Source: Aphodoplasma sp045592745 (lineage in GTDB: Bacteria; Bacillota; Clostridia; UBA1381; UMGS1253). From it: a DNA stretch of 64,000 nucleotides. Position numbers and translations under genes: made by a program. Position 1 is the stretch's first letter. Each line of letters starts with the position of its first letter. This document shows, piece by piece, positions 9,110-18,868 of the stretch. Location: assembly GCA_045592745.1 (NCBI GenBank), contig JAZNVH010000025.1, positions 133,042 to 197,041 on the forward strand, given 5' to 3'. Below the pieces are notes generated by a model that saw only the letters and a list, made by a program, of their open reading frames with translations, searched no databases and had not been told where the DNA came from.

Positions 9110-9790
9110 ATGAAAAAGAATACTAAAAAAATAACGCTTATGGTTATTCTTATAATAGCATTTTGTGTTTTAATGGCAATTATCGACGGAATACTTAAAG
9201 CGGATTACTTTACAAAGTCAATTGTAAAGCTTGTAATGTTTTCGATATTACCTCTTATATATTCTTTTTTTGACAAAGATTTGGATATTAAAAAAATATT
9301 TATTCCAAATAAGAAGGGGATTAAACTTGCCGCTGTTTTATGTGTGGTAGTTTATATAGTCATTTTAAGTGGATATTTATTACTTAAAGATGTTTTTGAT
9401 TTTTCGGCTATTACAGCCTCTCTGACGAACAATATTGGCGTTACGGGGCAAAATTTCGTGTTCGTTTCTCTGTATATATCCTTTGTGAACTCTTTTTTAG
9501 AGGAGTTTTTCTTTAGAGGCTTTGCTTTTTTGACTCTAAAAAGAATAACTGGCAGAAAATTCGCCTATTTATTCAGTGCAGGTGTCTTTGCCCTTTATCA
9601 TATAGCAATGATGATTGGATGGTTTAACCTTGATGTATTTATAATTGTCATGGCAGCACTTTTTGCGGGAGGAATTATTTTTAATTATCTTAATGAAAAA
9701 AGCTCGACAATTTATCCGTCATGGCTTGTGCATATGTTTGCAAATTTTGCAATAAACACAATAGGGTTTATGTTATTTGGAATAATATAA
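9110..9790 (+). CDS. CPBP family intramembrane glutamic endopeptidase
   Basis: CPBP (Abi/CAAX-protease-like) proteins are multi-span membrane peptidases. The 226-aa product has about six to seven hydrophobic segments. It carries the three family motifs: EEFFFRGF (EExxxR), YHIAM (the single His) and HMFANF (HxxxN). A clustered Lys start (MKKNTKK) suggests a cytoplasmic N terminus. I use the ATG at 9110; an ATG at 9098 overlaps the AAGG ribosome site. No bacteriocin or immunity gene is nearby, so the role cannot be guessed from context. Confidence 0.85.
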   Translation: MKKNTKKITLMVILIIAFCVLMAIIDGILKADYFTKSIVKLVMFSILPLIYSFFDKDLDIKKIFIPNKKGIKLAAVLCVVVYIVILSGYLLLKDVFDFSAITASLTNNIGVTGQNFVFVSLYISFVNSFLEEFFFRGFAFLTLKRITGRKFAYLFSAGVFALYHIAMMIGWFNLDVFIIVMAALFAGGIIFNYLNEKSSTIYPSWLVHMFANFAINTIGFMLFGII

Positions 9791-9826
9791 AATACATTTA
9801 TAACAAATGAAAAAGGGGAAAAATTT

Positions 9827-11098
9827 ATGATTCCGGCAATTACACTTTTTGCAGTAACGTACATACTTATACTTGCTTTTGGCAAGTACAGAACTTACAT
9901 CGCTCTTGCGTCAGGCGTAATATTTGTTTTGACGGGTATGCTTCCGGTTACAAAGATACTTTCGGCGATAGACTTCAATGTTCTTTTAATGATTATTGGA
10001 ACAATGGGACTTGTTTCCCTGTTCACTGAGAGTAAGATGCCGGCAATGCTTGCTGATATGGTTATGGAAAAAGTTCCTAACGTCAAGTGGGCGGCTGTTT
10101 CTCTGGCAATGTTTGCAGGTATAATATCGGCTTTCGTTGATAACGTTGCAACTGTGCTTATGGTTGCTCCGATTGGGCTTGCAATATGCAAAAAACTTGA
10201 CACAAATCCTGTACCATTTATAATCGCTATTGCAGTGTCGTCCAATCTGCAGGGCGCAGCAACTCTTGTTGGTGATACAACTGCAATTATGCTCGGCTCG
10301 GCTCTCGACATGAGCTTTCTTGATTTCTTCTGGTATAAAGGAAGACCAAGTATATTCTTTGCGGTAGAACTTGGTGCGGTTCTTTCTGCGCTTATCCTTC
10401 TTTTTATATTCAGAAAGGAAAACAAACCTATTCCAAAAACAAACGAGCGTGCAAAAGTAACAGATTTTGTTCCGACTGTTCTTCTTGTAATGGTTCTTGT
10501 GCTTCTTATTGGAGCATCATTTATTCCGTCTAAGCCCGATATAACCAACGGTTTGATATGTTGCGTATTATTGTTAATTGGACTTGTTTATACAGTAGCA
10601 AAAAACAAAACATTTTCAGCGATTGTTGCTCCGCTTAAAGAAATAGACTTTCAGACAATAGGAATACTCATAGGAATATTTCTTATGATAGGCGGCGTAT
10701 CAGAAATGGGCGTTATTGACGCATTGGCAAACCTGCTTGCAAAAGCAGGTGGGGGAAATATATTTGTTTTATATACAGTAATTGTACTTGCATCGGTTGT
10801 TATTTCTGCATTTATTGATAATATACCATACGTTGCAACAATGATTCCCGTTATAGCAGGCATTGCATCAGCTCTTAATATTGATGCAACTCCGCTGTAT
10901 TTTGGTCTTCTTTCGGGCGCAACATTAGGCGGAAACTGTACACCGGTCGGAGCTTCTGCAAATATTACAGGAATTGGTATTTTGAAAAAAGCAGGGTATA
11001 GCGTGAAAAACGGCGATTTCTTTAAAATCGGAATACCATTTACAATAGCGGCAGTTGTGCCTGCATATATTTATATCTGGCTTGTGTATGGAATTTGA
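9827..11098 (+). CDS. SLC13/ArsB-type anion permease (citrate transporter-like)
   Basis: The 423-aa integral membrane protein belongs to the ion transporter superfamily that includes ArsB, NhaD and the SLC13 dicarboxylate carriers. It shows the two-fold repeat of this group. Each half has a hairpin motif: FVDNVATVLMVAP with GAATLVGD in the first, and FIDNIPYVATMIPV with LGGNCTPVGASAN in the second. About 11 helices are expected. The substrate is unclear: a carboxylate, arsenite or Na+/H+ exchange all fit. It lies 36 bp after the CPBP gene and 37 bp before the iron alcohol dehydrogenase, which suggests one transcript. Confidence 0.8.
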   Translation: MIPAITLFAVTYILILAFGKYRTYIALASGVIFVLTGMLPVTKILSAIDFNVLLMIIGTMGLVSLFTESKMPAMLADMVMEKVPNVKWAAVSLAMFAGIISAFVDNVATVLMVAPIGLAICKKLDTNPVPFIIAIAVSSNLQGAATLVGDTTAIMLGSALDMSFLDFFWYKGRPSIFFAVELGAVLSALILLFIFRKENKPIPKTNERAKVTDFVPTVLLVMVLVLLIGASFIPSKPDITNGLICCVLLLIGLVYTVAKNKTFSAIVAPLKEIDFQTIGILIGIFLMIGGVSEMGVIDALANLLAKAGGGNIFVLYTVIVLASVVISAFIDNIPYVATMIPVIAGIASALNIDATPLYFGLLSGATLGGNCTPVGASANITGIGILKKAGYSVKNGDFFKIGIPFTIAAVVPAYIYIWLVYGI

Positions 11099-11135
11099 TA
11101 TAAGCTTGCATAAAAAACAAAAAGGAGCTTAAAAA

Positions 11136-12302
11136 ATGCTTGATTTTACGTATTATACACCGACAAGAGTGCTTTTTGGAAAAGACAAACACAAAGATGT
11201 AGGAAAAATAGTAAAAGAATATGGCTACAACACCATTATGATGCAATACGGACAAAACAGCATCAAAAAAAGCGGTCTTTATGATGATGTGATGAGTTCA
11301 TTAAAAGAAAATGGTATTAAAGTTATTGAAATGGGCGGAGTTGAGCCAAATCCAAAGGTTTCTTTTGTCAGAGAATCAGCAAAGGTTGCAAAAGAAAATA
11401 GCGTACAAATGATTTTGGCAGTTGGTGGCGGAAGTGTTATTGACTCATCAAAGACAACTGCCGTGGCCGCGGCAAATGATGAGGATATATGGGATTTTAT
11501 AACACGAAAAGCTGTGCCTTATAAAGCTTTGCCGACAGGATGCATTCTTACACATTCAGCGGCAGGCAGCGAAATGAGTTCGTCTGCAGTTTTAACCAAT
11601 ACGGAAATTAATATGAAACGCGGCTATAATACTGATTTTAACAGATGCTTGTTTGCGATTTGCAATCCCGAGCTTACATATACTGTCAGCAAATATCAGA
11701 CAGCGTGTGGAATTGTAGATATTATGGCGCATACTATGGAAAGATATTTTTCACCGTGCGAGCCTACCGATTTGACCGACAGAATCGCCGAAAGTCTTTT
11801 GGTTTCTGTTATTAATGCAGGCAAAGTATTGATGGAAAATCCTAAAGATTATAACGCGAGAGCAACTGTTATGTGGGCGTCAAGCCTTTCGCACAACGAT
11901 TTAACAGGTTGTGGAAGAATAAATATGCTTCCTGTGCATCAGCTTGAGCACGCACTCAGCGGCGAATTTGACTTCGTTGCGCATGGTGCAGGACTTGCTG
12001 TTTTATTTCCTGCATGGGCAAGATATGTTTACGAAAAAAACATACAAAGATTTGCACAGTTTGCAAGACGTGTATGGGCAGTAGAGGAGATAGACAACAA
12101 AAAAGCGGCACTTTGCGGAATTGAAGAAATGGAAAGTTTTTTCACGCTTCTTGGTATGCCACTTAAATTGAGAGAATTTGGTATTGATAACTGCGCAGAG
12201 AGACTTTCAAAGCTTTGCACTTTTGACAAGACAAGAACAATTCAAAGCTATACAGAGCTTGATTTTGATAATATAAGAGAAATATTTGACAGTTGTTATT
12301 AA
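11136..12302 (+). CDS. Iron-containing alcohol dehydrogenase (BdhA/YqhD-like)
   Basis: Group III alcohol dehydrogenases use Fe(II) or Zn(II) and NAD(P)H to interconvert aldehydes or ketones and alcohols. The 388-aa length fits the butanol-dehydrogenase-type branch. The nucleotide-binding GGGSVID lies in the N-terminal domain. Metal ligands are visible as the Asp and His in GIVDIMAHTMERY, then LPVHQLEHALSG and AHGAGLA. The start TYYTPTRVLFGK is characteristic. The likely role is disposal of fermentation electrons or aldehyde detoxification; the true substrate cannot be read from sequence. Confidence 0.9.
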   Translation: MLDFTYYTPTRVLFGKDKHKDVGKIVKEYGYNTIMMQYGQNSIKKSGLYDDVMSSLKENGIKVIEMGGVEPNPKVSFVRESAKVAKENSVQMILAVGGGSVIDSSKTTAVAAANDEDIWDFITRKAVPYKALPTGCILTHSAAGSEMSSSAVLTNTEINMKRGYNTDFNRCLFAICNPELTYTVSKYQTACGIVDIMAHTMERYFSPCEPTDLTDRIAESLLVSVINAGKVLMENPKDYNARATVMWASSLSHNDLTGCGRINMLPVHQLEHALSGEFDFVAHGAGLAVLFPAWARYVYEKNIQRFAQFARRVWAVEEIDNKKAALCGIEEMESFFTLLGMPLKLREFGIDNCAERLSKLCTFDKTRTIQSYTELDFDNIREIFDSCY

Positions 12303-12351
12303 AAATATTATAATAAATGACAATAAACTACACAGAATGGAGAGAATTATT

Positions 12352-13020
12352 ATGTTAACACCGGCAAAAAGAGAATTTATTGAGTTTATGATGAGTGCAG
12401 ATGTACTCAGATTTGGAGATTTTGTTACCAAAAGCGGTCGTAATACGCCGTACTTTGTAAATACGGGCAATTATAAAACAGGAGCACAGTTTGCGCGTCT
12501 TTCAAAGTTTTATGCTGATTTGATACACAGTAAGATTGGTGATAACTTTGATGCACTTTTTGGACCGGCATACAAGGGAATAGTGCTTGCGGCAGGAGCG
12601 GCGGGTGCACTTTATACAGAGCATGGAATTGATAAGCCGTATTTTTATAACCGCAAGGAAGTCAAAGACCATGGCGAAGGTGGAAGCATTGTTGGATATA
12701 AGCCGCAGGATAATGATAAAATAATAATAGTTGAGGATGTTATCACAGCAGGAACAGCACTTCGTGAAACTCTTCCGATATTGAAGGCTGCAGCAAAGGT
12801 TTCGGTAAACGATATGTTTATTTCTGTAAACAGATGCGAATATGGTCAAAATCCCGAAAAAGCAGTTACTGATGAGGTAAGAGATGAGTTTGGCATAAAT
12901 GTACATGCAATCATAGATGTAGTAGATATTCATGAGTATTTAAAAGAAAAAGAAGAATATGCAAGCGTAGCCTCGGCAATGGAAGGTTATATGCAAAAAT
13001 ATTGCGTAATCAACAAATAA
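12352..13020 (+). CDS. pyrE: Orotate phosphoribosyltransferase
   Basis: PyrE adds phosphoribose from PRPP to orotate, giving OMP in pyrimidine synthesis. The 222-aa product has the PRPP-binding motif IIIVEDVITAGTA and the N-terminal VTKSGRNTPYFVNTGNY orotate-binding region. The ATG at 12352 follows GGAGAG by about 8 nt; an open frame from 12286 overlaps the preceding gene and is not used. No other pyrimidine gene is beside it. A hairpin terminator follows the stop. Confidence 0.95.
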   Translation: MLTPAKREFIEFMMSADVLRFGDFVTKSGRNTPYFVNTGNYKTGAQFARLSKFYADLIHSKIGDNFDALFGPAYKGIVLAAGAAGALYTEHGIDKPYFYNRKEVKDHGEGGSIVGYKPQDNDKIIIVEDVITAGTALRETLPILKAAAKVSVNDMFISVNRCEYGQNPEKAVTDEVRDEFGINVHAIIDVVDIHEYLKEKEEYASVASAMEGYMQKYCVINK

Positions 13021-13041
13021 TTTTATACATAAAGAAATAAG

Positions 13042-13062
13042 GCGGACTATGTCCGCTTTTTT
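13042..13062 (+). terminator. Rho-independent terminator after pyrE
   Basis: GCGGAC, loop TAT, GTCCGC, then six T, 21 bp after the pyrE stop. Confidence 0.9.
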
Positions 13063-13073
13063 CAATATCTGTA

Positions 13074-13102
13074 TTGAATTATTAGTTTTTTAATGGTATA
13101 AT
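13074..13102 (+). promoter_or_regulatory. Sigma-A promoter for nadE
   Basis: TTGAAT, 17 bp, TATAAT directly after the pyrE terminator and 61 bp before the nadE ATG. Confidence 0.8.
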
Positions 13103-13162
13103 TTAGTGCATAACAAAGTAAAGCTATATACAAACTATAAGATAAAAAAGGAATGAGCGGGT

Positions 13163-15067
13163 ATGAAAAACGGTTTTATAAAAACGGCAGCAGTTACTTG
13201 TGATATAAAAGTAGCTGATACTGTGTATAATGCTGAAAATATTATTGCAAAAATTAAGGAGGCAACGCGTGCGGGCGCAAAGCTTGTTGTTTTTCCCGAG
13301 CTTTGTATAACAGGCTGCACCTGTGGTGATTTGTTTTTTCAGAAAACCCTTCTGGATTCATCTTTGACAGCTCTTAAAAGCATTTTAAAACGCACAAGAG
13401 GACTTGATACACTCTGCGTTATTGGTTTGCCCGTGATGCATAATATGAAGCTTTATGATTGCGCCGCTGCAATACATAGCGGTAATATTCTTGCGCTAAT
13501 TCCTAAAACAAATATTTCAAGTTCCGAAAGCAGATACTTTTGCACGGCTTTCGACGATAATGAAGAAATTGAAATTCTAGGAACTAAGTGTCCTTTTGGT
13601 GCAAAAATGATTTTCTCATGCACCAATTTACCACAGTTTAGTATTGGCGTTGAGATAGGCGATGATTTATATGCGCCCGTGCAGCCGTCACAATCTCATG
13701 TAATGGCAGGTGCCACGATTATACTAAATCCTTCTGCAAACGCTCAAATAATCGGTAAGCAAGAATACACTCGTTTGATTGTAAAATCTCAGTCAGCACG
13801 TCTTGTGTGCGGTTATGTATATGCCGACGCAGGAAACGGTGAATCCACAACCGATATGGTTTTTGCAGGACACAATCTTATATGCGAAAACGGCAACATA
13901 TTAAGCGAAAACAAGCTTTTTGAAAACGGAATAATTTATAGCGAAATAGACGTAGACAAGCTTGTATGCGAGCGTATTAAAACCAAAGATATGTATCCAA
14001 GCTACAACGAAGGATATGAATACGTTAATTTTGATATGAAACTTTCAAAAACGAAGCTTACAAGAGCAATTGAAAAAAGACCATTTGTTCCTATGGACGA
14101 GAGCGAGCTTTCTAAAAGATGCGAACAAATTCTCACAATACAAAGTATGGGCCTTAAAAAACGCCTTGAACATTCAGGCTCAAAAAAAGCTGTTGTCGGA
14201 ATATCGGGCGGACTTGATTCGTGTCTTGCTCTTTTGGTTATGCACAAGACGATGAATCTTCTTAACAGAGATTCTTCTGACATAGTTGCAGTTACAATGC
14301 CTTGCTTTGGTACAACAAAGCGCACACGCTCAAATGCAGAGCTTTTATGCGAAGCACTTGGAGTAACTCTTGAAACAGTTGATATTACAAAATCGGTAAA
14401 ACAGCATTTTGAAGATATAGGACAAAGTGAAGATAATTATGACGTTGTATACGAAAACTCGCAGGCGAGAGAACGTACACAGGTTTTGATGGACATTGCT
14501 AACAGATGTGGCGGTCTTGTAGTAGGTACGGGTGATTTGTCCGAACTTGCACTTGGCTGGGCAACTTATAACGGCGACCATATGTCTATGTACGGCGTCA
14601 ACGCATCTGTGCCAAAAACACTTGTGCGTCACATAGTAAAATACTGTGCAGATACAGCAGAAAACGAAAAACTGCGAAAAGTTTTATGCGATATTCTTGA
14701 TACACCTGTAAGTCCTGAGCTTCTTCCTGCTGATAAACACGGTCTTATAGCACAAAAAACAGAGGATTTGGTAGGGCCGTATGATTTGCACGATTTCTTT
14801 TTGTATTATATGGTGCGTTTTGGCTTTGCACCATCAAAAATTTATGATATGTGTGCGTATGCTTATGACGGTGAATATACAAAAAAACAAATACTTTATT
14901 GGATGAAAGTATTTTACAGACGCTTTTTCTCTCAGCAGTTTAAGCGTTCGTGTCTTCCTGATGGAGCGAAGACGGGAAGTGTTACTCTTTCGCCGAGAGG
15001 CGACTTTAAAATGCCAAGCGATGCATCGTCAAAGCTTTGGCTTGATGAAATCGAAAAACTGGATTAA
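13163..15067 (+). CDS. nadE: NAD+ synthetase with N-terminal nitrilase-type domain that lacks the catalytic Cys
   Basis: Long-form NadE amidates nicotinate adenine dinucleotide to NAD+, with ammonia released from glutamine by an N-terminal nitrilase-type domain. The 634-aa length and domain order fit. The synthetase half is intact: VVGISGGLDSCLALLV (PP-loop SGGxDS), GTGDLSELALGWATYNGDHM and a C-terminal RFFSQQFKRS. In the glutaminase half, the Glu (E46, FPELC) and Lys (K115, IPKT) of the Glu-Lys-Cys triad are present. The expected Cys in the GVEIC(E/D)D motif is Gly (G166: GVEIGDDLYAP, codon GGC at 13658-13660). The enzyme may therefore depend on free ammonia. pncB lies two genes downstream, forming a nicotinate-to-NAD module. 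Confidence 0.93.
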   Translation: MKNGFIKTAAVTCDIKVADTVYNAENIIAKIKEATRAGAKLVVFPELCITGCTCGDLFFQKTLLDSSLTALKSILKRTRGLDTLCVIGLPVMHNMKLYDCAAAIHSGNILALIPKTNISSSESRYFCTAFDDNEEIEILGTKCPFGAKMIFSCTNLPQFSIGVEIGDDLYAPVQPSQSHVMAGATIILNPSANAQIIGKQEYTRLIVKSQSARLVCGYVYADAGNGESTTDMVFAGHNLICENGNILSENKLFENGIIYSEIDVDKLVCERIKTKDMYPSYNEGYEYVNFDMKLSKTKLTRAIEKRPFVPMDESELSKRCEQILTIQSMGLKKRLEHSGSKKAVVGISGGLDSCLALLVMHKTMNLLNRDSSDIVAVTMPCFGTTKRTRSNAELLCEALGVTLETVDITKSVKQHFEDIGQSEDNYDVVYENSQARERTQVLMDIANRCGGLVVGTGDLSELALGWATYNGDHMSMYGVNASVPKTLVRHIVKYCADTAENEKLRKVLCDILDTPVSPELLPADKHGLIAQKTEDLVGPYDLHDFFLYYMVRFGFAPSKIYDMCAYAYDGEYTKKQILYWMKVFYRRFFSQQFKRSCLPDGAKTGSVTLSPRGDFKMPSDASSKLWLDEIEKLD

Positions 15068-15093
15068 AACGATTTTTGGAGGAAAAAGACATA

Positions 15094-17346
15094 ATGAGCG
15101 AATCAATTTGCGATAATTTGTTTTCGGGGCTTAACGATATGCAAAAAGAGGCAGTTATGCATACAGAAGGGCCGCTTCTTATTCTTGCAGGTGCAGGCAG
15201 CGGAAAAACAACTGTGCTTGTAAACAGAATTGCATATCTGCTTACACAAAAAAATGTGCGCCCGTATAACATTTTGGCAATTACATTTACAAATAAAGCG
15301 GCAAATGAAATGAAAACGCGTGTGGAGCGGCTTTTCGATGAAACTGCAGGCGATATATGGGTTTCGACTTTTCACTCTATGTGCGTAAAAATTTTGCGCC
15401 GTTACATAACACGACTTGGTTATGAGAATAGTTTTGTTATATATGACTCTGCAGATTCACAAACAGTTATAAAAGACTGTTTAAAGCAGCTTAATTTGTC
15501 GGACGACAACTTTAAGCCACGCAGCGTACTTGCACAAATCAGTAATGCAAAGGATGACCTAATCGGCCCCGAAGAGTTCAGTGAGCAAAACGCAGGCGAT
15601 TTTCGTCTAAGCAATATTGCAAAACTTTACAGCGCATATCAAAACATATTAAAAGCAAATAATGCGCTTGATTTTGATGATATTATAGTAAATACCGTAA
15701 AGCTTTTTGAAGAAAACCCTGATGTGCTTGAATATTATCAAAAAAAGTTTCACTATATTATGGTCGATGAGTATCAGGACACAAATAATGCTCAATACAG
15801 ACTTGTATCACTTTTATCGGCTGCAAGAAGAAATTTGTGTGTTGTTGGTGATGATGACCAGAGCATATATAAATTCAGGGGGGCAAATATCCGTAATATT
15901 CTCGATTTTGAAAAAGAATTCCCCGATGCAAGAATAATAAAACTCGAACAGAATTATCGTTCGACACAAAACATACTAAACGCCGCAAATGATGTAATTT
16001 CTCACAACCGAAAAAGAAAAGGCAAAAATTTGTGGACAAGCGGCGAAGAAGGCGATAAAATCTATTTTTACGATGCAGAAAACGAGCACGATGAGGCGCG
16101 CTTTATTGCACGTGAAATCGACAGAAAGGTATCAGAGTGTGAAAGAAACTTTTCTGATTTTGTAATTCTTTATCGCACAAATGCACAGTCGCGTGTTCTT
16201 GAAGAAATGCTTTTAAAGCAGGGCATACCATACAGAGTGCTTGCAGGACTTCGCTTTTATGACCGAAAAGAAATAAAGGATATTATAGCGTATCTGCGTG
16301 TTATTCAGAATCCTGCCGATTCTGTCAGCCTTAAAAGAATTATCAACGAGCCAAAGCGTGGCATTGGACAAACCACACTTAATCATGCTCAGGAGCTTGC
16401 AGACAGTATAAATTCAAGTATGTATGACGTAATAAAAGATGCAAATCTTTATTCGGAATTACAAAGAGCAGCTGTAAAGCTCAATGACTTTACAAATATG
16501 ATTGATACACTTAGACGCGCTTGCGGAGATATGCGTCTTACTGATTTTGTTGAACTTGTGCTTGAAAAGAGCTCATACAAGCAATCGTTAGTGCTTGAAA
16601 ATTCAATCGAGGCACAGGGAAGACTTGAAAACCTCGATGAATTCATGTCTGTTGTAAAAGAGTATGAAAATACAGCAGAAGAACCATCACTTTCCGATTT
16701 TCTCGAAAGCGTATCACTTATTTCGGATATAGATAACTACGATGAGGATCAACCAAGTGTTGTGCTTATGACGATACATTCTGCCAAAGGACTCGAATTT
16801 CCTGTTGTTTTTATTGCAGGAATGGAGGAGGGACTTTTTCCGGGGTCGCGTTCAATTATTGACGAAGATGAGATAGAAGAGGAACGTCGTTTATGCTATG
16901 TTGCAATTACGCGTGCTAAACAAATGCTCTATCTTACAAAAGCACAAACCCGTATGCTTTTTGGACAAACCTCGTATCCGTCGGTATCGAGATTTGTAAA
17001 AGAAATTCCACCGGAGCTTATAATGGAATTTGGCACAAAAAAGAAAAAGCCCGCGCAGACATATAATCTTGATTCGTATTTATCAAAATCAAACGCACGA
17101 AGCGTTATTGAAAAATTTGAAAATGCAACAAAGGCAAGCTTGTTTAATGCGTTTGATGTGAGAAAATCGTCAGCGCCAACAGCGCTTGATTATGGCGTAG
17201 GAGACAGTGTCATTCACAAAAAGTTCGGACGTGGTAAGGTATTGGCGATAACACCGCTTGGAAACGATAATAAGGTGTCAATCGAATTTGAAAATGGCGA
17301 AATAAAAAATCTGATGGCAATGTTTGCAAATTTAAAAAAAGCATAA
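15094..17346 (+). CDS. pcrA: UvrD/PcrA-type superfamily 1 DNA helicase
   Basis: PcrA is the Gram-positive UvrD homologue, a 3'-5' helicase for repair, rolling-circle replication and clearing RecA. The 750-aa product has all SF1A motifs in order: LAGAGSGKTTVL (Walker A), the Ia segment ITFTNKAANEMK, DEYQDTN (motif II), GDDDQSIYKFRGA (III), LEQNYRST (IV), MTIHSAKGLEFP (V) and YVAITRAKQ (VI). A C-terminal Tudor-like RNA-polymerase-binding segment is likely around GDSVIHKKFGRGKVL. The ATG at 15094 has GGAGG upstream. No ligA follows, unlike the common pcrA-ligA pairing. Confidence 0.95.
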   Translation: MSESICDNLFSGLNDMQKEAVMHTEGPLLILAGAGSGKTTVLVNRIAYLLTQKNVRPYNILAITFTNKAANEMKTRVERLFDETAGDIWVSTFHSMCVKILRRYITRLGYENSFVIYDSADSQTVIKDCLKQLNLSDDNFKPRSVLAQISNAKDDLIGPEEFSEQNAGDFRLSNIAKLYSAYQNILKANNALDFDDIIVNTVKLFEENPDVLEYYQKKFHYIMVDEYQDTNNAQYRLVSLLSAARRNLCVVGDDDQSIYKFRGANIRNILDFEKEFPDARIIKLEQNYRSTQNILNAANDVISHNRKRKGKNLWTSGEEGDKIYFYDAENEHDEARFIAREIDRKVSECERNFSDFVILYRTNAQSRVLEEMLLKQGIPYRVLAGLRFYDRKEIKDIIAYLRVIQNPADSVSLKRIINEPKRGIGQTTLNHAQELADSINSSMYDVIKDANLYSELQRAAVKLNDFTNMIDTLRRACGDMRLTDFVELVLEKSSYKQSLVLENSIEAQGRLENLDEFMSVVKEYENTAEEPSLSDFLESVSLISDIDNYDEDQPSVVLMTIHSAKGLEFPVVFIAGMEEGLFPGSRSIIDEDEIEEERRLCYVAITRAKQMLYLTKAQTRMLFGQTSYPSVSRFVKEIPPELIMEFGTKKKKPAQTYNLDSYLSKSNARSVIEKFENATKASLFNAFDVRKSSAPTALDYGVGDSVIHKKFGRGKVLAITPLGNDNKVSIEFENGEIKNLMAMFANLKKA

Positions 17347-17383
17347 TAATGACATAAAAATTATAAAGAAGGCGATATATTTT

Positions 17384-18823
17384 ATGAACAAAGAAAATTT
17401 AACAATGCTTACCGATTTTTACGAATTTACGATGGCAAATGGCTATTTTGAACATGGCTTTGTGGACAAAATAGCGTATTTTGACATGTTTTTTCGCAAA
17501 GTACCTGATGGTGGCGGATTTGCCATTATGGCAGGCGTTGAACAGCTTATTGAATATTTAAAGGATTTGACTTTTAATGATGAAGATATCGAGTTTTTGC
17601 GTGGGAAAAAGATATTTTGTGAGGAATTTTTGAGTTATCTTCGAGGTTTTAAATTTGCGTGTGATGTATGGGCAATCCCAGAAGGCATGCCCATTTTTCC
17701 GGGTGAACCTATTGTAACCGTGCGCGGACCTGTTATACAGGCGCAGTTTATAGAAACAATGATACTTCTTACTGTAAACCATCAAAGTCTGATTGCGACA
17801 AAAGCAAACAGAATTGTGCGCGCTGCAGATGGAAGACCTGTAATGGAATTTGGTTCAAGACGTGCGCAAGGATATAACGCGGCAATTATGGGTGCGCGTG
17901 CATCCTATATCGCAGGGTGCGCCGGAACTGCATGTGCTATTGCAGAACGTAAATATGGCGTGCCGGCACTTGGAACTATGGCGCACAGCTGGATACAGCT
18001 ATTTGACAATGAATACGATGCTTTTGCCGCATACGCAAAGACGTATCCAAATGATTGCACATTGCTTGTAGACACATATAACGTATTAAAAAGCGGTATT
18101 CCGAACGCAATTAGGGTTTTTAATGATGTGTTGTTACCTATGGGATGCAGGCCAAAGGGAATACGCATTGACAGCGGAGATATAACTTATTTGTCAAAAA
18201 AAGCACGAAAGATGCTTGATGAGGCAGGTTTTGAGGACTGTAAAATAGTTGCATCAAATTCGCTTGATGAGTTTATCATACGCGACACTCTTATGCAGGG
18301 GGCAAAAATAGACTCTTTTGGCGTAGGTGAAAGACTTATTACATCGAGGTCTGAGCCTGTATTTGGAGGAGTGTATAAGCTTTGCGGAGTTGAAGAGGAC
18401 GGAAAAATTATTCCAAAAATCAAGCTCAGCGAAAACGTTACAAAGATTACTACGCCTTGCTTTAAACAGGTTTACAGGCTGTTTTCAAAAGAAAACGATA
18501 AAGCAATTGCAGATGTAATTACGCTGCACGACGAAGATATTGATAATTCACAACCATATGAAATTTTTGACCCTGAGCATGTATGGAAAAGAAAGGTTGT
18601 TGAAGATTTTTACGCAAAACCTTTGCTTGTCAAAATCTTTGATAAAGGCGAGTGTATATATGAAAGCCCAAAGCTTGAAGAGATAAAAGCCTTCTGTAAG
18701 CAGCAGATTGATACGCTTTGGGACGAGGTTATACGTTTTGAAAATCCACACAGCTATTACGTTGACCTGTCGCAAAAGCTTTGGAATATAAAAAATGATT
18801 TATTAAAACAACATTCAAAATAA
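17384..18823 (+). CDS. pncB: Nicotinate phosphoribosyltransferase
   Basis: PncB joins nicotinate and PRPP, using ATP, to give nicotinate mononucleotide, the salvage entry to NAD+. The 479-aa product has the N-terminal MLTDFYEFTMANGYFEHG, the EFGSRRAQG loop, the TMAHSWIQ segment carrying the phosphorylated His, and RIDSGDITYLSKKAR. It reads in the same direction as nadE with only pcrA between. With adenylyltransferase NadD (not in this window) these would form a complete nicotinate salvage route. Confidence 0.95.
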   Translation: MNKENLTMLTDFYEFTMANGYFEHGFVDKIAYFDMFFRKVPDGGGFAIMAGVEQLIEYLKDLTFNDEDIEFLRGKKIFCEEFLSYLRGFKFACDVWAIPEGMPIFPGEPIVTVRGPVIQAQFIETMILLTVNHQSLIATKANRIVRAADGRPVMEFGSRRAQGYNAAIMGARASYIAGCAGTACAIAERKYGVPALGTMAHSWIQLFDNEYDAFAAYAKTYPNDCTLLVDTYNVLKSGIPNAIRVFNDVLLPMGCRPKGIRIDSGDITYLSKKARKMLDEAGFEDCKIVASNSLDEFIIRDTLMQGAKIDSFGVGERLITSRSEPVFGGVYKLCGVEEDGKIIPKIKLSENVTKITTPCFKQVYRLFSKENDKAIADVITLHDEDIDNSQPYEIFDPEHVWKRKVVEDFYAKPLLVKIFDKGECIYESPKLEEIKAFCKQQIDTLWDEVIRFENPHSYYVDLSQKLWNIKNDLLKQHSK

Positions 18824-18868
18824 TGTATAAAATATACTTGCAGATATTATATTTGAACGGAGAGAGTT

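Noticed and set aside
9895..10548. 217-aa open frame opposite the anion permease
   Set aside because: Antisense shadow of a hydrophobic protein; no start signal.
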